DNA of 64,000 bases from Pomacea canaliculata (lineage: Eukaryota > Mollusca > Gastropoda > Architaenioglossa > Ampullariidae), in contig NC_037596.1 in the NCBI RefSeq assembly GCF_003073045.1, positions 9,755,553 to 9,819,552 of the forward strand, written 5' to 3'. A program made the translations under genes and the position numbers. Shown here piece by piece: positions 34,203 through 47,300 of the stretch (position 1 is the stretch's first letter; the number at the start of each line of letters is the position of its first letter). The notes beneath the pieces are model-generated. The model made no database searches, was not told the DNA's origin, and saw nothing but the letters and a program-made list of their open reading frames with translations.

Positions 34203-35435
34203 CACGAGTCCTCTATCAGTTTTTGTGCTTGGGTGGGTGAGTGTCAACGCTGGTTGTAAAAGATGTATTATTTCTTTTTTGTTGCTTTATATAAATTATG
34301 ATGATTTTAAAAACACACCTTGGTGAAATGTAAAGGCAGCTGCCAACGCATTGCTCGACACATTTCTCTGTCTACAAGGAATGTAATAATTTTTTTCGAC
34401 AGCTTTGTGGATATTTATTAACATATATATTACAACTGTGCTAAAGTTCACACTTACCGGGCTCCACCAGCTGTTATTCCGAAATCAATGTCTGATACTG
34501 CAGCTCACACATTTTATGCTACAGCAGGTTCAAGCTTGGGACAGATGTTCGAGTTTACATGATTGTTGTGCTCGTCGCGTTGACGCTTGCACGCCTCCAC
34601 CGATTTTCTTATCCACGACATAAATATTTCTGTTAGGTAAAGCACATGTCATTCTAAAATTCTGACACAAAATACACCAGCGCATAGAACTGAGTTTGCT
34701 TTCAATACGAAGTTCCGTCATTGCATCACCACAATATTTCTCGTCTGAGTGTTAAGACATTTATTATCGGGAAAGAAGACAGTGTTAACTTTCTCTTGCC
34801 TTTTAAAGTTTGTCGTTGCGAGAGTTTAAAACACACAAAGGATTAAAACATTTAGCAAAACTTGCAGCATGGCTTTAACCGTCAGAATTATGAAATGTTA
34901 GTGTCACACTGGTAGCCTTTTCTACGCCACTTATTTGTAAAAAAAAAAAAAAAAGTTTTCCCTAAGCAAAGCCAGAATCAATATATAAATATATATGAAC
35001 AAGCTTTTTATATGTGTTTTAAAATATTTTCTCTCTTTATAAGCAAGTGTTTTTCCCATGCACATGTGTGAGGAAATGAATGTCATTCTGTCTCATCAAG
35101 CGTGTAATCAATGTAACCAAGCAGTGGTTTGGCAGTAAACAAGGTGTAGCGATGGTAACACGTTAAACAATTGTTTGATTACGCAGCCGATTCGCCCGAC
35201 TGGTTCCTATCGTTTGGAGCAGATCCTCAGGACTGGCAGGTACTGACGCACTCCGCTTGATCGACACCAGCCCTTTGTGAATGTATTGACTTCGCTGCAA
35301 GCCACCGGGCGCGCTGTTGTATTTATATTATTTCGATGATTCTGTTTTGTCTTTGTGCCTTACTCTAATCACGAACATGTATTTCTGTACTGCTGGCAGA
35401 CGAATTTTTCCACCGCAGACGAATAAAATACACAA

Positions 35436-35466
35436 CGACGGGCGCCGTTTTCTTTATCGCCCGTCG
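35436..35466. repeat. Short perfect hairpin
   Basis: CGACGGGCG (35436-35444) and CGCCCGTCG (35458-35466) form a 9-bp GC-rich stem with a 13-nt loop. A terminator or processing role is not implied. Confidence 0.5.
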
Positions 35467-35779
35467 AATCCAGAAAGAAAATTCTGATGTGTTCCAAGGG
35501 AAGCAACTACAATTGTGCTAGCCAGATGGATCTCGGCTTTATTCCGAGAGAACAAAACCCAGTTACACATGGACACTGAAATACATTAATTTACATTTTA
35601 CGCGAGCGAAACCAATGAGAGATATAACAGAACAATTAGTTTTCTTAAAGCTTTTTGTGCTTCTTGCTTGTTTGCGCTGGTGAGGTTATACCATTTATTG
35701 GGCTAACTGTGTACATTGCCATGCCTTTGATGTCATTAGTTGTGTGCTCAAACAAACGTACGGCATCTCTCACTTACCA

Positions 35780-35877
35780 CACACACACACACGCACACAC
35801 GCACACTGTATGTCTATTCTATCTCAGTCTTTGTCGCTTATTTGTATGTGTGTGTGTGTGTTGGAGAGGGGGGGGGG
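35780..35877. repeat. CA/TG microsatellites and G run
   Basis: A (CA)n tract, then about 30 bp later a (TG)n tract and a run of ten G. The 83-codon frame across it is compositional. Confidence 0.85.
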
Positions 35878-36621
35878 TGACTATGTGCGTGTGCGTAGGC
35901 ATATGAAGAGACCATGTATGTAGTATGCACTCTTTTATTCAAGTAATGGAAGCGAGTTTATTTTACATTAATATTTTGTTTAAAAATTATAGCAATAAAA
36001 CACAAAGCTAGTACCAATCTATCCTCAAAGTCATTGACATCGAAGCTGAGCACCAGAAATCGACTTTATTTCTTTTTGAGTCATATGTGAAGATACTGCA
36101 AGAATATTTTTTTCAATGTTTCCTTTATCCTTGTTCATTTAACCTCTTCATTTTTTACAAGTACACAGAACGAGAAAATGATACGCGCCAGTTCTCCAGT
36201 GTAATTTTTCAACCTTCTGGTATTTCATTTTGTCACACATTCTTGGATTAACGATCCCTTCAGTACAATACTATCTCTGTTATGGTAGCATGTACGTAAT
36301 GCTTTTTGAACAACGAGAGAGGGAGAAAAAACTGTCCTTGTGATAAATGCGAACGCGCCGGGAGACTAGTGGATCTGTTTGAATGGTGTGTAACTCTTCC
36401 TTTCCTCAACTCAGGTAAAGCGTAGTTCTGTCCCTTGCATTCACGAGGCCTTTCGCTGATCTCACAGTTACACTTACCGTATTCTGTGATCTGTTGTCCT
36501 CCAGTCTTGATAAACTTCTCGAAGAGTTTTTAGTAATAATTTTTCCTTACATCTAAACCTATTTGCATATAGGTATGCAGGTAACTTTATAACTGTTGAT
36601 AATGTTGATATACATGTAGAC

Positions 36622-36961
36622 CAGTGGTTCTCAAAGTATTTCGGACCGCGGACCACTTTACTTAATTAACTAAAAACTATGGCGGACCACCAAGGCCTAA
36701 AAATCAGTCTGTACTATGAATTTCAAATTTAAATTGCCGCCCTTGTTTCATTACAATTCAAAACTAAATGTACCTCTGTGACAGTAGTATAGTAATAAGT
36801 TGACATAAAACTACCTCGTTCTTTGTAATTAAAATGTTAATGCGAGGAATGCATCACTTTCAACATCACTTTGCTGACTTATGACGACTGTCAGCCGCGG
36901 ACCACCTGACCTATGCCCACGGACCACTAGTGGTCCGCGGACCACACTTTGAGAACCACTG
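36622..36961. mobile_element. hAT-type MITE, 340 bp
   Basis: Terminal inverted repeats CAGTGGTTCTCAAAGT at 36622 and its complement ending at 36961, flanked by the perfect 8-bp target duplication ATGTAGAC (36614-36621 and 36962-36969). The CAGxG start and 8-bp duplication are diagnostic of hAT. There is no transposase. A perfect 16-bp palindrome GGACCACTAGTGGTCC lies near the right end. Confidence 0.93.
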
Positions 36962-36979
36962 ATGTAGACTACAGCGAGC

Positions 36980-38225
36980 TTACATCAATATTGTTTGTAC
37001 ATCATTTTACAAAAAAATGAATTATTTTCTTGGAGGTGTTTTTGTACTGACAACCACACCACGGAGAAATTTAAATTAGAAAGCCTTTTTTTAAAAAAAA
37101 AAACAAAAAAAACAAAAAAAAACGAGTATAGTAAATCGTCTTCGAAACAGCAGACAAGTGTTCGTCTGGAATAGCCAGACAAAGGCAGACTGTGCAGGAC
37201 TCTCACGCATCAAAGCACGCATCGGTTTCATTGTTTTGCTGTTTCCGTTACCCGTTACCCATAACATGGGAGATGGGAGGGTGGACTTGGGGGACATGGC
37301 ATTGCCTCAGGCGTCGTCGTTTCTCCAAGCATCGCTTTTTCAATCGTTAACCGATCACACGTTTCTCCAATCGCTCGTTTATCGTCGTCAAATCGTCGCG
37401 GGACGGACTGTGCAGCCGCCGTACAGCGGGTTTGATGGTGACTAAGGCTGTGTCCCTTTTTTTTTTATCGTTTTATTGGCGCCTCTCTTAGCAAGGATGC
37501 TTGCTTGTGCTTAGCCCTCACCTGGTCTCTCGTCTCGTCCATCCAACTTAATTTTTTTTCTCTTTTAATTATTAATCGCAGGGGCATGTTTCCCCAGGCA
37601 GAGGTCAGAAAGGAGTGTCTTGCATGATTGTTTAGGTTAGTCTCTTTCGTCTTTGAGATCCTGTGTTCCTTTATTTGTTCATTTCTTTCTTTATTTTTTC
37701 TTCTCCTTCGTCATTACTAAACGCGTTAATTAATTTTAAGTTTAAGCAAAGATCTATGATCAGGCTTGTCCTTCGTTCTACAGTGATTATATATTTCTTT
37801 AAACATTTACTCGAGGATTTACAGTTTGTCTGGTGGTACAGGGCATCAAGGGGAACTGACAAGACGTAGCAAATGAGACAGATAAAAGAAATAATCAGCT
37901 TTCCTTTGGTTGTGGCACTTCATTCAGCTTAGAGACCAGTGCAGGTGTAGCTAACATTAAACTCAACTTTAAATCCAGACTTGAGTTGATTTTCCACTTA
38001 ACAAAGGCTTTCTCTAGAGATAGCTAAGAGCGGTAATCTTGGAAAATTCTTGTATTAAGCTGTTCCAAGATGACCTTAATTCCTTCATTAAGACAGCCAT
38101 CTCTAATAACCTTGTAATTTTGTTAATTAGATTTCTAACATAACAAACTACAAAGTATTGTAAATGACGCTTGTGTGGAGATTATATGCATATACATATA
38201 TACACGATATATTTTAAATAATCTA
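36980..38225. other. No gene recognised
   Basis: Contains an A-rich run at about 37095-37125 and a GC-richer patch at 37150-37450 with short internal repeats (cgtttctccaa twice). Open frames there have no recognisable similarity. Confidence 0.4.
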
Positions 38226-38235
38226 GGCTCCTGTA

Positions 38236-38420
38236 GTGTTGATAAGTTGTTGGAGACTTGTTAGAGATCGCACTTTTGTTAGGCCAAGCGTTTTGCAAGG
38301 GTGGTATCTGTCTTTCTCAGAGATCAGGTACAGTTGGGTGTTTAGGAAAGTGCGCTGCACCCACGGGTACCTATCTGGTTATCTTCCGGTCTCGAGTGCC
38401 TTTAGTTAGTCGTGACTTAT
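38236..38420 (-). repeat. Degenerate copy of the 25-kb SINE family
   Basis: On the minus strand it shows weakened versions of the body landmarks: tagGTACCcGtgg.GcA near the start, and AAAAGTGcGaTCTCTAACAagTC near the 3' end. Confidence 0.4.
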
Positions 38421-38429
38421 CTGATATTT

Positions 38430-40820
38430 GTCTTATTTACTTGTATATTGTATGTGCTGTAATCTTCTGTACTTGCACGTGCGCTTCCCTGCACTGAAAC
38501 TACAGGAATTTTTCAATCACTTAATGATACTAAAGGGGTATCGTAAACACTGTTCGTAAGTAGTTTTCGAGAGATGTTAAGTAAGTTAAGGTCTCTATGG
38601 CTGTTATAGACACAGGGTATAAATCACTTGAAGACCAATAATAATCCAGAAATTTTAATTTATTAATTATAGTAATTGAGAGTAAGCTTGATCAGAAGTA
38701 GTAAACTAATTAATGAAATTAAATTAAGTGCAGACACAAGAAAGTGCAGAAATAAAGTAGGGTAAAGCGAAGAGGCAGAGAAAGCTTAGTCTCAATCTTA
38801 TTAGCTGCTTTGTCTATATAGCACGTGCAGTGTTTGGGGGGATTTCTCACAAGAATCCTTAGCAGCTCATCTCTCGCAATGTATACCATACAAATCCTAT
38901 GCAGTATCTGTAGGGTTTAGTACCTTCAGCACCCACTCTGAAGAAGCCATCTATGTTTAAACTTAGAGCAAGTGTGTCTTTGTGCTTTGGTTAAAGTGAG
39001 ACATTGGAAGGGACTGCGCACTACTTCTGCACTATCATCCGCTGTAAGCATTGGTAGTACACAAAGAAGATTTAGTGAAACTGCGTACACTGATGAAAAG
39101 TTTTACAATCTTTGTGCTTTACATTACTAGGCATAGCAAAAGTAACATAGATATAATAAAAGTGGTAAGGGGAGGATATTTTAAAACTTACCACTCTTTC
39201 ACAAAACACAGACACACTACTACTACCGTGTACTATGCAAACCTGAAGTGGGAACTACTACAAGAAAAATATAGTGTTTATGTGTCATAAATGCAGAAAT
39301 AATAATGCAAATATAGTATACAGTCAGTTTGTTGAGTGCTCGCATATATTATAGATATGAAAGAATATAACAATAGAAACGTAAATGAAGAGCATAATAA
39401 AACTCCTAATGAATTTCAGACAAAAAAAGTATCTTGTACAATACTTTAACGTCAGAGAGGAAAGCAGAAAATTTATTTCGTAATTACTTATTATTTTCCT
39501 GCTTTGTTGTCTTAGAATTCGACATCTGTATTCAAAAGCTGTCTCAAATTATTCAATAATAATTTACCAGCAACTTTACCGATACAGAGACTTTGAGAGC
39601 AAATGACAGTCTAAGATCTCCAATGATGAAAAAAACAAGATGTCCAGATTATCCACTGAATGGCAAACTTAAATACCTTACAAAGAAAAACGGGCTGAAG
39701 CGTGACAATATAAACATTCTAGCAGATGATTAAACACTGAGAGACTAATCAAAAGCATCTTGGTCAAGTAAAGCTATATATGTAGAAGTTCTGCATCATC
39801 TAGCAACAAACAAAATGAACAAAACAATATTTTCAATGTTTTGATGATGGAGAAAGATAGCCCCACAGCAAGGTGGAAACATCTATACATGGATTAGCTG
39901 AAAATTAAGTACAACTGGGGGGATATTGTAATTTACTTTAAAACCCCAAGCAAGACAGCTTCATCTTCACATTGTGTTTCATTTAAAAGAACTGAGACTT
40001 ATCCATAAAGAAACTTTCTTTTTACAGCATGCCAAGCCCAAAACAGCTGCCAGCATTCATACCGGTCAGCCATAGGAGCACTTAGCGAACAGCATCAACA
40101 AACTGAACCAATATTGTACTGCAGTAGACACCAACATACAATTCACAAGGATTGCAGGACACAAGAGAAAAAACCAGCTGGAAAAGAAAGACAGCAGTAA
40201 AAGAAAACAGTCAACACCAAGCGTGTTATACAAGGAATCAAGCATACTAATTATGCGCAAAGGGAATAAAAAGTCAGTTTGAAAACGAAAATGGCAGAAG
40301 CAATTCATACGCATATTTCTTCCACAAACTGCCCCGCTATGAAAAAATGAACATCACCTGCCTGAGGATTGAACACTGTTTTCTCCACAGCCATCTCAAG
40401 ACGATTGACATGAAAGCCTAGGTCCTGTTCTGATGTACAGAAGCGGAGCAACAATTTGAACACTTTCTGTAGGCTGTCTACTCTACTCATAAAAATGACG
40501 ACAAATCTGGGTCCTTGTCCTCAACACCAGATGACCTATGAACAACCTAACGCTAAAAAGATTAAAGGGAGGATATGAAGTGAGCAAATCGAAAACAATA
40601 CATTGTCTATTCTCATGTAAGAGGACTCGGTAAGAATAGTACTATTTACATAAATGGAAAAGAAAGTTCTCATGAGATGTGAATTTTCTACAGGGGTATT
40701 ACCAAAAAAAAAAAAAACCGATCTTTTGCAAAAGAAAATGTGTGATTTAAAAGTAAGAGAAATAGAGGAGAGTAGAGAATGAATCTGTTCATTCTAGACT
40801 TTTCAAAAGGAGTACATCCC
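38430..40820. other. No gene recognised
   Basis: AT-rich intergenic sequence downstream of gene B. No supported exon. Confidence 0.45.
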
Positions 40821-40832
40821 AAATTGATCGGA

Positions 40833-40838
40833 TTTATT
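40833..40838 (-). terminator. Candidate poly(A) signal of gene B
   Basis: AATAAA on the minus strand, 183 bp beyond the gene B stop codon; it would give a short 3' UTR. Confidence 0.45.
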
Positions 40839-41020
40839 TGTTAGGCAGTAAAAAAAATAAAAAATAAATAAAAGCTGTGTGCCTAGATATGTCAAGATTC
40901 TAACCCTTTCTACGATTTCCCTGGAAAGGCAATGCATATTATTCAGTATTTATATCTAGGGAAACGCACATTACTTGCACAGATACATTAATTAGTACTT
41001 GTATATTAACTGCATGCACT

Positions 41021-41313
41021 TCAGCGATCTGATTTTTTCTGTGAGAGCTTGAACTTTCCTATCTCACGATGTGTTATGTACTCTGTCTTTTCGTGCATTG
41101 GTGTTGGACGATGCCTGGCATCGTTGGTCACATCAAAGACGGGAGTCACGTAAATCAGACCGTCGTCGTTGGCCCATCTCCCATCATCCACTGTGTGGGA
41201 GTGTGAAGCAGAACAAGGCATTTCCCACTTTGCAGAATCATTCTGCCTTGGTGGTAACGGCTGTAGGACCAGATGGTCATAAGTGCTGACATCAGAGCCA
41301 TCAGCCTTTAAAC
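41021..41313 (-). CDS. Gene B exon 12: tail end, Y721, Y764, Y788
   Basis: Acceptor tttcgtag, stop TGA at 41021. It encodes VSTYDHLVL (ITIM-fitting), GLIYVTPVF and KTEYITHREI, separated by polar linkers. Confidence 0.88.
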
Positions 41314-44300
41314 CTACGAAATAAATAATTTGCATTCGGCCTTAAAGTTTCCTACATTTATTGCAAAAAATAAAAGGTATCAAGCGTGTAATTATATTAG
41401 GCTTGCAAAGAATTTTTGGTCAAATCTTCAATTAACAAATCAAAAAGAAATCACTTAGCACGCAGAACTTTAAGACTTTAAAAAACGAAAACCTAAAAGA
41501 ATAAGCGGCTGTCAGAAATATGTGTTATCTAATAGGTCATCATAGTCATCCTCTGTGATTGTTGTGATATTTGTAATAGTGGTAGAAATTAGCACTACGC
41601 TAATTATTTAAAACGTTAACACTGCAAAACACATCATCATAAGAACAGGATTTCCGCAAAATTTCTACAAAAATCTTCTTTCGTTTTCTTTCGCAAATCT
41701 CGTTTGATTTTGTCAACCTGATGGCGGGAAAGTGCTTTGATGTGATTTTGCACAAGGAGGGGACGAAAGGCTATTCGACATCAAACAACAGTTACCTCTC
41801 ATTGCTCTTGAACTGGACTTATTGTCCTTGTGGTCATTATCACGTGTTGCTAGAGTTCTACCTCTGAACTTATCCAGAACAGCGTATTCTGTGTCGGAAT
41901 TTGCGTATTCGGAGTTTGAGTGTGTATCTGAAAAAAATCATAAACTTTTTGAGATTTAGTAATGTAATTCAGGAATAATTAACTCTCTAGTCAAAAAAAT
42001 CTCTCCATATGCACACATTTGCAGACGTCCCATTTGCAGTCATAGTTCATTTGGCATTTACACAGTACTCACAACAAGCTGTAACAACAAGACCTCATCA
42101 TTAAAGCCAGCTTTGCCTTGCAAATAACTTGATTATTTTTTTTAAGCTTATGAGTTTGATGCCCCTTCAACAATAGTCACCTTGTGCGCTGCTTCTTTTT
42201 GTCTCTGCAGACCGAGAGTTTGTCTTCTTTCTTGTCGTGTCCACCACAGCATACAGGGGCATCTGACAGGGCTCCGGCAACGGGGAAGCGGCTGTGACAT
42301 TCACTTTCAGGGGTTGCATCGTTAGTGGGACTGGAATGAAACTTTTGTCCTTAGACTTAAAATATTCAGGCTTGATTGATGTTTTCTTCAAGGTGTTTTT
42401 AAATATAGGGTTCAGGTTTTATTAGAAGAAACGGTTAAAAAGAAAAAAAAAACAGGTATAAAAACAAATTTAAGTGATCATGCCAACATAATTTTAAAAT
42501 GTTAACATTTTTCAGTATCTTTAGTTTTAAGGGGATGCTGTACAAAAATGCACTACTGTAGTTGTACAAAATGTTTTATTCCCACAGCAAACAAAACTTT
42601 TCTTTTTGCCCATAAAAACTGAAAACAAACTCAAAATGGTCAAGACATCCCGATTTTAACATGTATTTTCATTTTTTAAAAGTAAGATATTCGACACAAG
42701 TAGTAAATGAAGAGCAACACTAATATACACCAAAAATCTTTATGTGAAATAAGATGTCAGCACTGAAACAACAGATATCGCTCGCAAAGAACGCACAAAC
42801 TCGTGACATTCTTTTATCTCTTGAAATAAAGCAGCAGGCCTCTTGCTCATAGAACGAGGGGTATAAAAAATCAGTGAGTTACTCAAAAGTATGTCGGCTC
42901 TGCATCACGCACGTGTAACAATCAAAGTGTGATATGTATATATATATGCATTCGTATTAAAAAAAAAAGAAGAAAGCCAGTCACCTCGATAAACGACAAT
43001 TTGAAGCAAAGTCAACGTTGAACCGCATAACAAGCTCTCTCAGCCCCGAAATAGAAGAATTTACAGTTTCTTAATAGGGAGATACGGTAAGCACCTTCCC
43101 TTTCTTGCAGATTCCGTTTTGTACTTTCAGGAAACTCTTTGGGTCGTGTGTGTGTGTGTGTTTTAGTTTGCTGATGGGGGTTTTCTTTGTTAGTGTCAAT
43201 TTCTGTTTATCATGAATGTTATTGTGAAGCAGAGAAATGTATAGGACACCACCTTGCACCAATATTGCAAAGATTTTGATTTTAATTATCAAATAAAGAA
43301 AGACTAGTAAATACCATTGTCCCACGGTGTTTCATATATGACTTCAGGATCTTCGCTTGGCTGATCAGCTGTGCAAACAACAAAAAGAACACGAGAAGAG
43401 AAATAGTGCTAAACATTTTACAAACCACACAGTTCGATGTATATAAACATACATTTACTAAAATGTGCGTGTGCAGTTAGTTCTGTTTCTTCTCTGTCTT
43501 ATAATTTTCTATGTAAATTTAAGGGGGAGGGGTCCTAATGAATTGGCTTTGTGAAGAGAAACATTACAGTGTAAAGAGATTAGCATATACCAATGTTATT
43601 GCCAATCGGCAATATTCTAAGTAAATTAAAAAAACCACTATTTAGCATACCTTTATTTTTATTTACTTTCCTTATCACAGCGATGAGCAAAACAATCACA
43701 AAGATGAAGACGACGAGACTCACAACACCATAAATAACGGCTGGGTTAAAGAGTTCCAAGTCTTCGTTGGCAGCTGGAAAAAAAGTAATGCAATAAAAAA
43801 TATAAATAACAAAATTGTTAAGTCTACGATATTTGGCTTTAATCATAGTCAAGTACTTAAACTATAATATTTTGAGATCGTTTAATTTGCAGTATGCTGA
43901 ACTAAGCATTATTTGATTACGTGTAAATTGACGATGTTTTGCTATCAAAGATAATGAAAATGGCCCTCGGACAAAAGTGGAATCTTTGCAATTTTGACAA
44001 GTGAAAACTGAGCTAAAGCATCACAGAGGGGAAGAGAAACAAATAAACTATTTTAAATAAATGATGGAGGTATTTTGAACTGGTGAAACTACTTATGTTT
44101 CATAACCACACTCACCGAAACTGATCTCTACAGTGAAATTTTCTTCCCCATGCTCATTGGCCACTCTCACTTTGTAGACTCCGTCTGACCGAGGTAAAAC
44201 ACTGAAAACCGTTAGCGTGCAGTTCCACAGGTAACGGTGTTTTCCGGAACTTTTACAGGTGACATTCAACTCTGAACCTTCACTCTTCTCTGGGTAGAGC

Positions 44301-47300
44301 TCACTGTTGTTTGTTACTATCGGTATAAACCATACATCATATTTGTGAGGCGCAGGGTAAGCGATGACTTCAAACCTCAGCTCATTTGCTTGTATTTTGT
44401 TTCGAGACCTTACCATTTTCAGAGGCGTCGACGAAAGGCATCGTGGTTTACCTGGGATATTAGGAACAAGCAAATTTTAAAATGTAGTGTGAAAGCAACA
44501 AAAGAATTGAAGACTTCGAATTAAATTGGTCAATATTAAGACGATACTTGAAATAACAACAGAAAGGGAAACTCAAAAGAAACAAGACAGAACCCATATC
44601 AAAAACTTTATTACTGTTGTGATATTTTGTACTTACAGCTGACATCGATATTGAGACTGTATGAAGTAGTTACATGTGACTGACTGGAAAACTCATTCCA
44701 GGCAGAGCACGTGTAGGTGGCCGTGTCCTCACAGCGAGCGATGAAGGTGTAGATAACAGGAGACGAGTCTCTAATAATGACAGTGTCGTTGTCGTTGTTA
44801 TAGATGGAGACGTTTGGAGAAGGTCGACCGTCGGATTCACACTGAAAACTGACTTGGTCTTTTTCCTTCACTGTACGATTTCCATCAAGACCGTCCATAG
44901 AAAAACGTAGTTTCTTAGGAGCGTCTGAAAATTATATATTTATATCCCTTAAGATGTCTCATAATAAAATATATTTAGTCAAACCTGGGTTTCAAAGAGT
45001 AAGCTATAATAATAAAATATCATGTAAAACGAAAAAATACCCTATTCATTAAACTACTTATTATGGCAGTTACGAGGCTGATATTCGCACCAGGATCACA
45101 CAAGCGACAGCGGCAACGGCGAAGCTGGACAGGATATGGTTCGGCGTAGGTCTTGATACTAAGTTCAACTAGTACGAGTATTCATTCATTGCCATGCTGC
45201 TGTTCGGCTGTGAAACGAGGAGACTGGCACGACATCTTGTCTAAAATCATCCTTAAAGGCTCCGTGTAAAGAGGGGGCCACCGAGGTAGAGAAAGAACTG
45301 AGTAGCAGACGTGAAGGAGTGGGTCGGCCGCTTCATGAAGGACCTTCTCAGCATGATACCAGGGTATATAATTACGATGATGATTTATGTTTTGGATTAG
45401 GTTCTCGCTCCATTTATTGAAAGAGTACTTAAATGCCCCTCGTAAAACTAAAATAGTTTCTTCTAAGCCAAATGACATGCCAAAAAAAGCGAGTCTGATT
45501 CTTATCGTTTATTTGGTGCTTATTAACCTTCTATACAGTAACTTAAGCTATTGTCATTTGAAACTACGATAATTTTCAAATTCACCGAAATATTGACAAA
45601 AAAACTTTGCTTACATCCAACACTAGCAGTATAGTTCTGTCCTCGAATCTCCTCCGTTCCCCAAAGCAGGTCACACCTGAACCAAGTACTGCTGTGGTCT
45701 GACAGGGAGAGGACATGGCTATAAAGGAGTTCTCTCGAGGAGATTTCCGGTTTTTCTTGCCCAGCTGCTGTTTGCTGTGTTGTCTTGTTGCCTACGACCC
45801 ATCTCAGGGAGCCTGCAGGTTGTCCCAGGCTAGGTGTACTACAGGTACATGTGACAGTCGTGTTTTGTAACACATGGGCCTGGGGATCACACGAAATTCT
45901 TGGCGATTCGGGCCGTGCTATAACAGAATAAGCATTGCCTTTAAGAACACGATTTATCCAGTCAAATGTTTTGTTAATGGTGTTAGGTTTTTGAACAACA
46001 GAAAACTACAGAACTAGTGATACCATAACTGACATCACGATTTACAGTCAATGTATTGCCTTTGTGGGGAAATTCACTCTGCTTTTAAATTTTAAATTTT
46101 AAATGAGAAGAGCTGTTCTGACGGTTTTGTTGACTTCCAAGTCATTTCTTAGCGTTTCTGCATCAATATGTTCTTGAGAACTTAAACACTCAAATGATTT
46201 AGCGTTCTTGTCTTTCCTTGTATTTAAATGGAAAGTAAATTAAACTGGAAGAACTAAATGAAAGATCATTACCAACTGTAAACTGCTTGTCTTCAGTCAT
46301 AAATGTTTTTCCGCCTGGTGAGACAGAGACAAGGAAACCATAGTGTCCTTCTTCTGGTGGTAGTCTTGTGTTAAACTGACAGGAACCTGACACCTTTGCT
46401 TCCGTCTTACTGATATTCTCGATCGTTGGTGAAGTCACCATGGTGACAGTTTCTTGTGTTTCATTCCTTAACTTTACAAAGAGAAGTATATAAACAAAGG
46501 CTAAAATAAAATATTATGCACTTTGGAAAACAGATGTAGGTAACAGAAATTAAATTAATTTTTTGCTCAGCTACTACAAGGGAATAAACATAGTTGCCTA
46601 ACGAGAAAAACACGGTTAGTAAGAAGTAAAGATCTTCACCTCTACCCCTACTTTATGACATACCGTCTGTGTTCGTATCAATGAACAGGTATAAACGTTT
46701 CTTGATGAGTAAATGGTGTTGATGACACAGGAAACATTGATGGACCACAAGGAATTCAACGTTGTGCAAGAGACGCCGTGTGGAGGATCTGTTAAATAAG
46801 TGATTCCCATAGTAAAATCTCTTGAAATAAATAAAGACCAGACGTGACATGCAATGGGGACCAAAGAATACAATTTAAAATGTAGGAAACGTTTTTAATT
46901 GTTAAACACGTTCAATGATGTTAATGACAAGGACAGCTTAAAAAAAATCTACACAGTACTTTATGTATACTGCTGTAATTGTACGCGAGAATAAACGACT
47001 CTTCTTAAGGAAACTGTGTACTTACACACAAAGTTGAGCCCGCAGGCAGTGGACGTTGTATCCTGATCCCCACGATTACATTCCAGACTGCCGTTGACAA
47101 GCTGGACATTGTCATACACCCTTCTGTTGTTCTGAGCGTTAATGATTAGAGTCCTTTTGTGAAGGTCGACAGTACTTGTTGAGAAAAGCCCATCATAGGC
47201 ATTGTATAAAACGCAGTGTTTATCACACGAAGCTATTGAGATGATATTGTCGTCAGTTAATCGTAATGTCCAGTATACCGGTCCTTCAGCCGTGCAGGTG

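Larger units (their letters stand above)
30845..36610. other. Gene-poor stretch
   Basis: No exon could be supported. Contains a CRE-like palindrome (31718), a LINE/SINE-type tail (about 34145-34200), a poly(A) run near 34938, a short hairpin (35436-35466) and CA/TG/G runs (35780-35877). Confidence 0.45.

Noticed and set aside
35655-35906. 83-codon ORF
   Set aside because: Mostly translation of CA/TG microsatellites and a G run.
37158-37445. 95-codon ORF
   Set aside because: No family resemblance, overlaps open frames on the other strand, no supporting splice sites.
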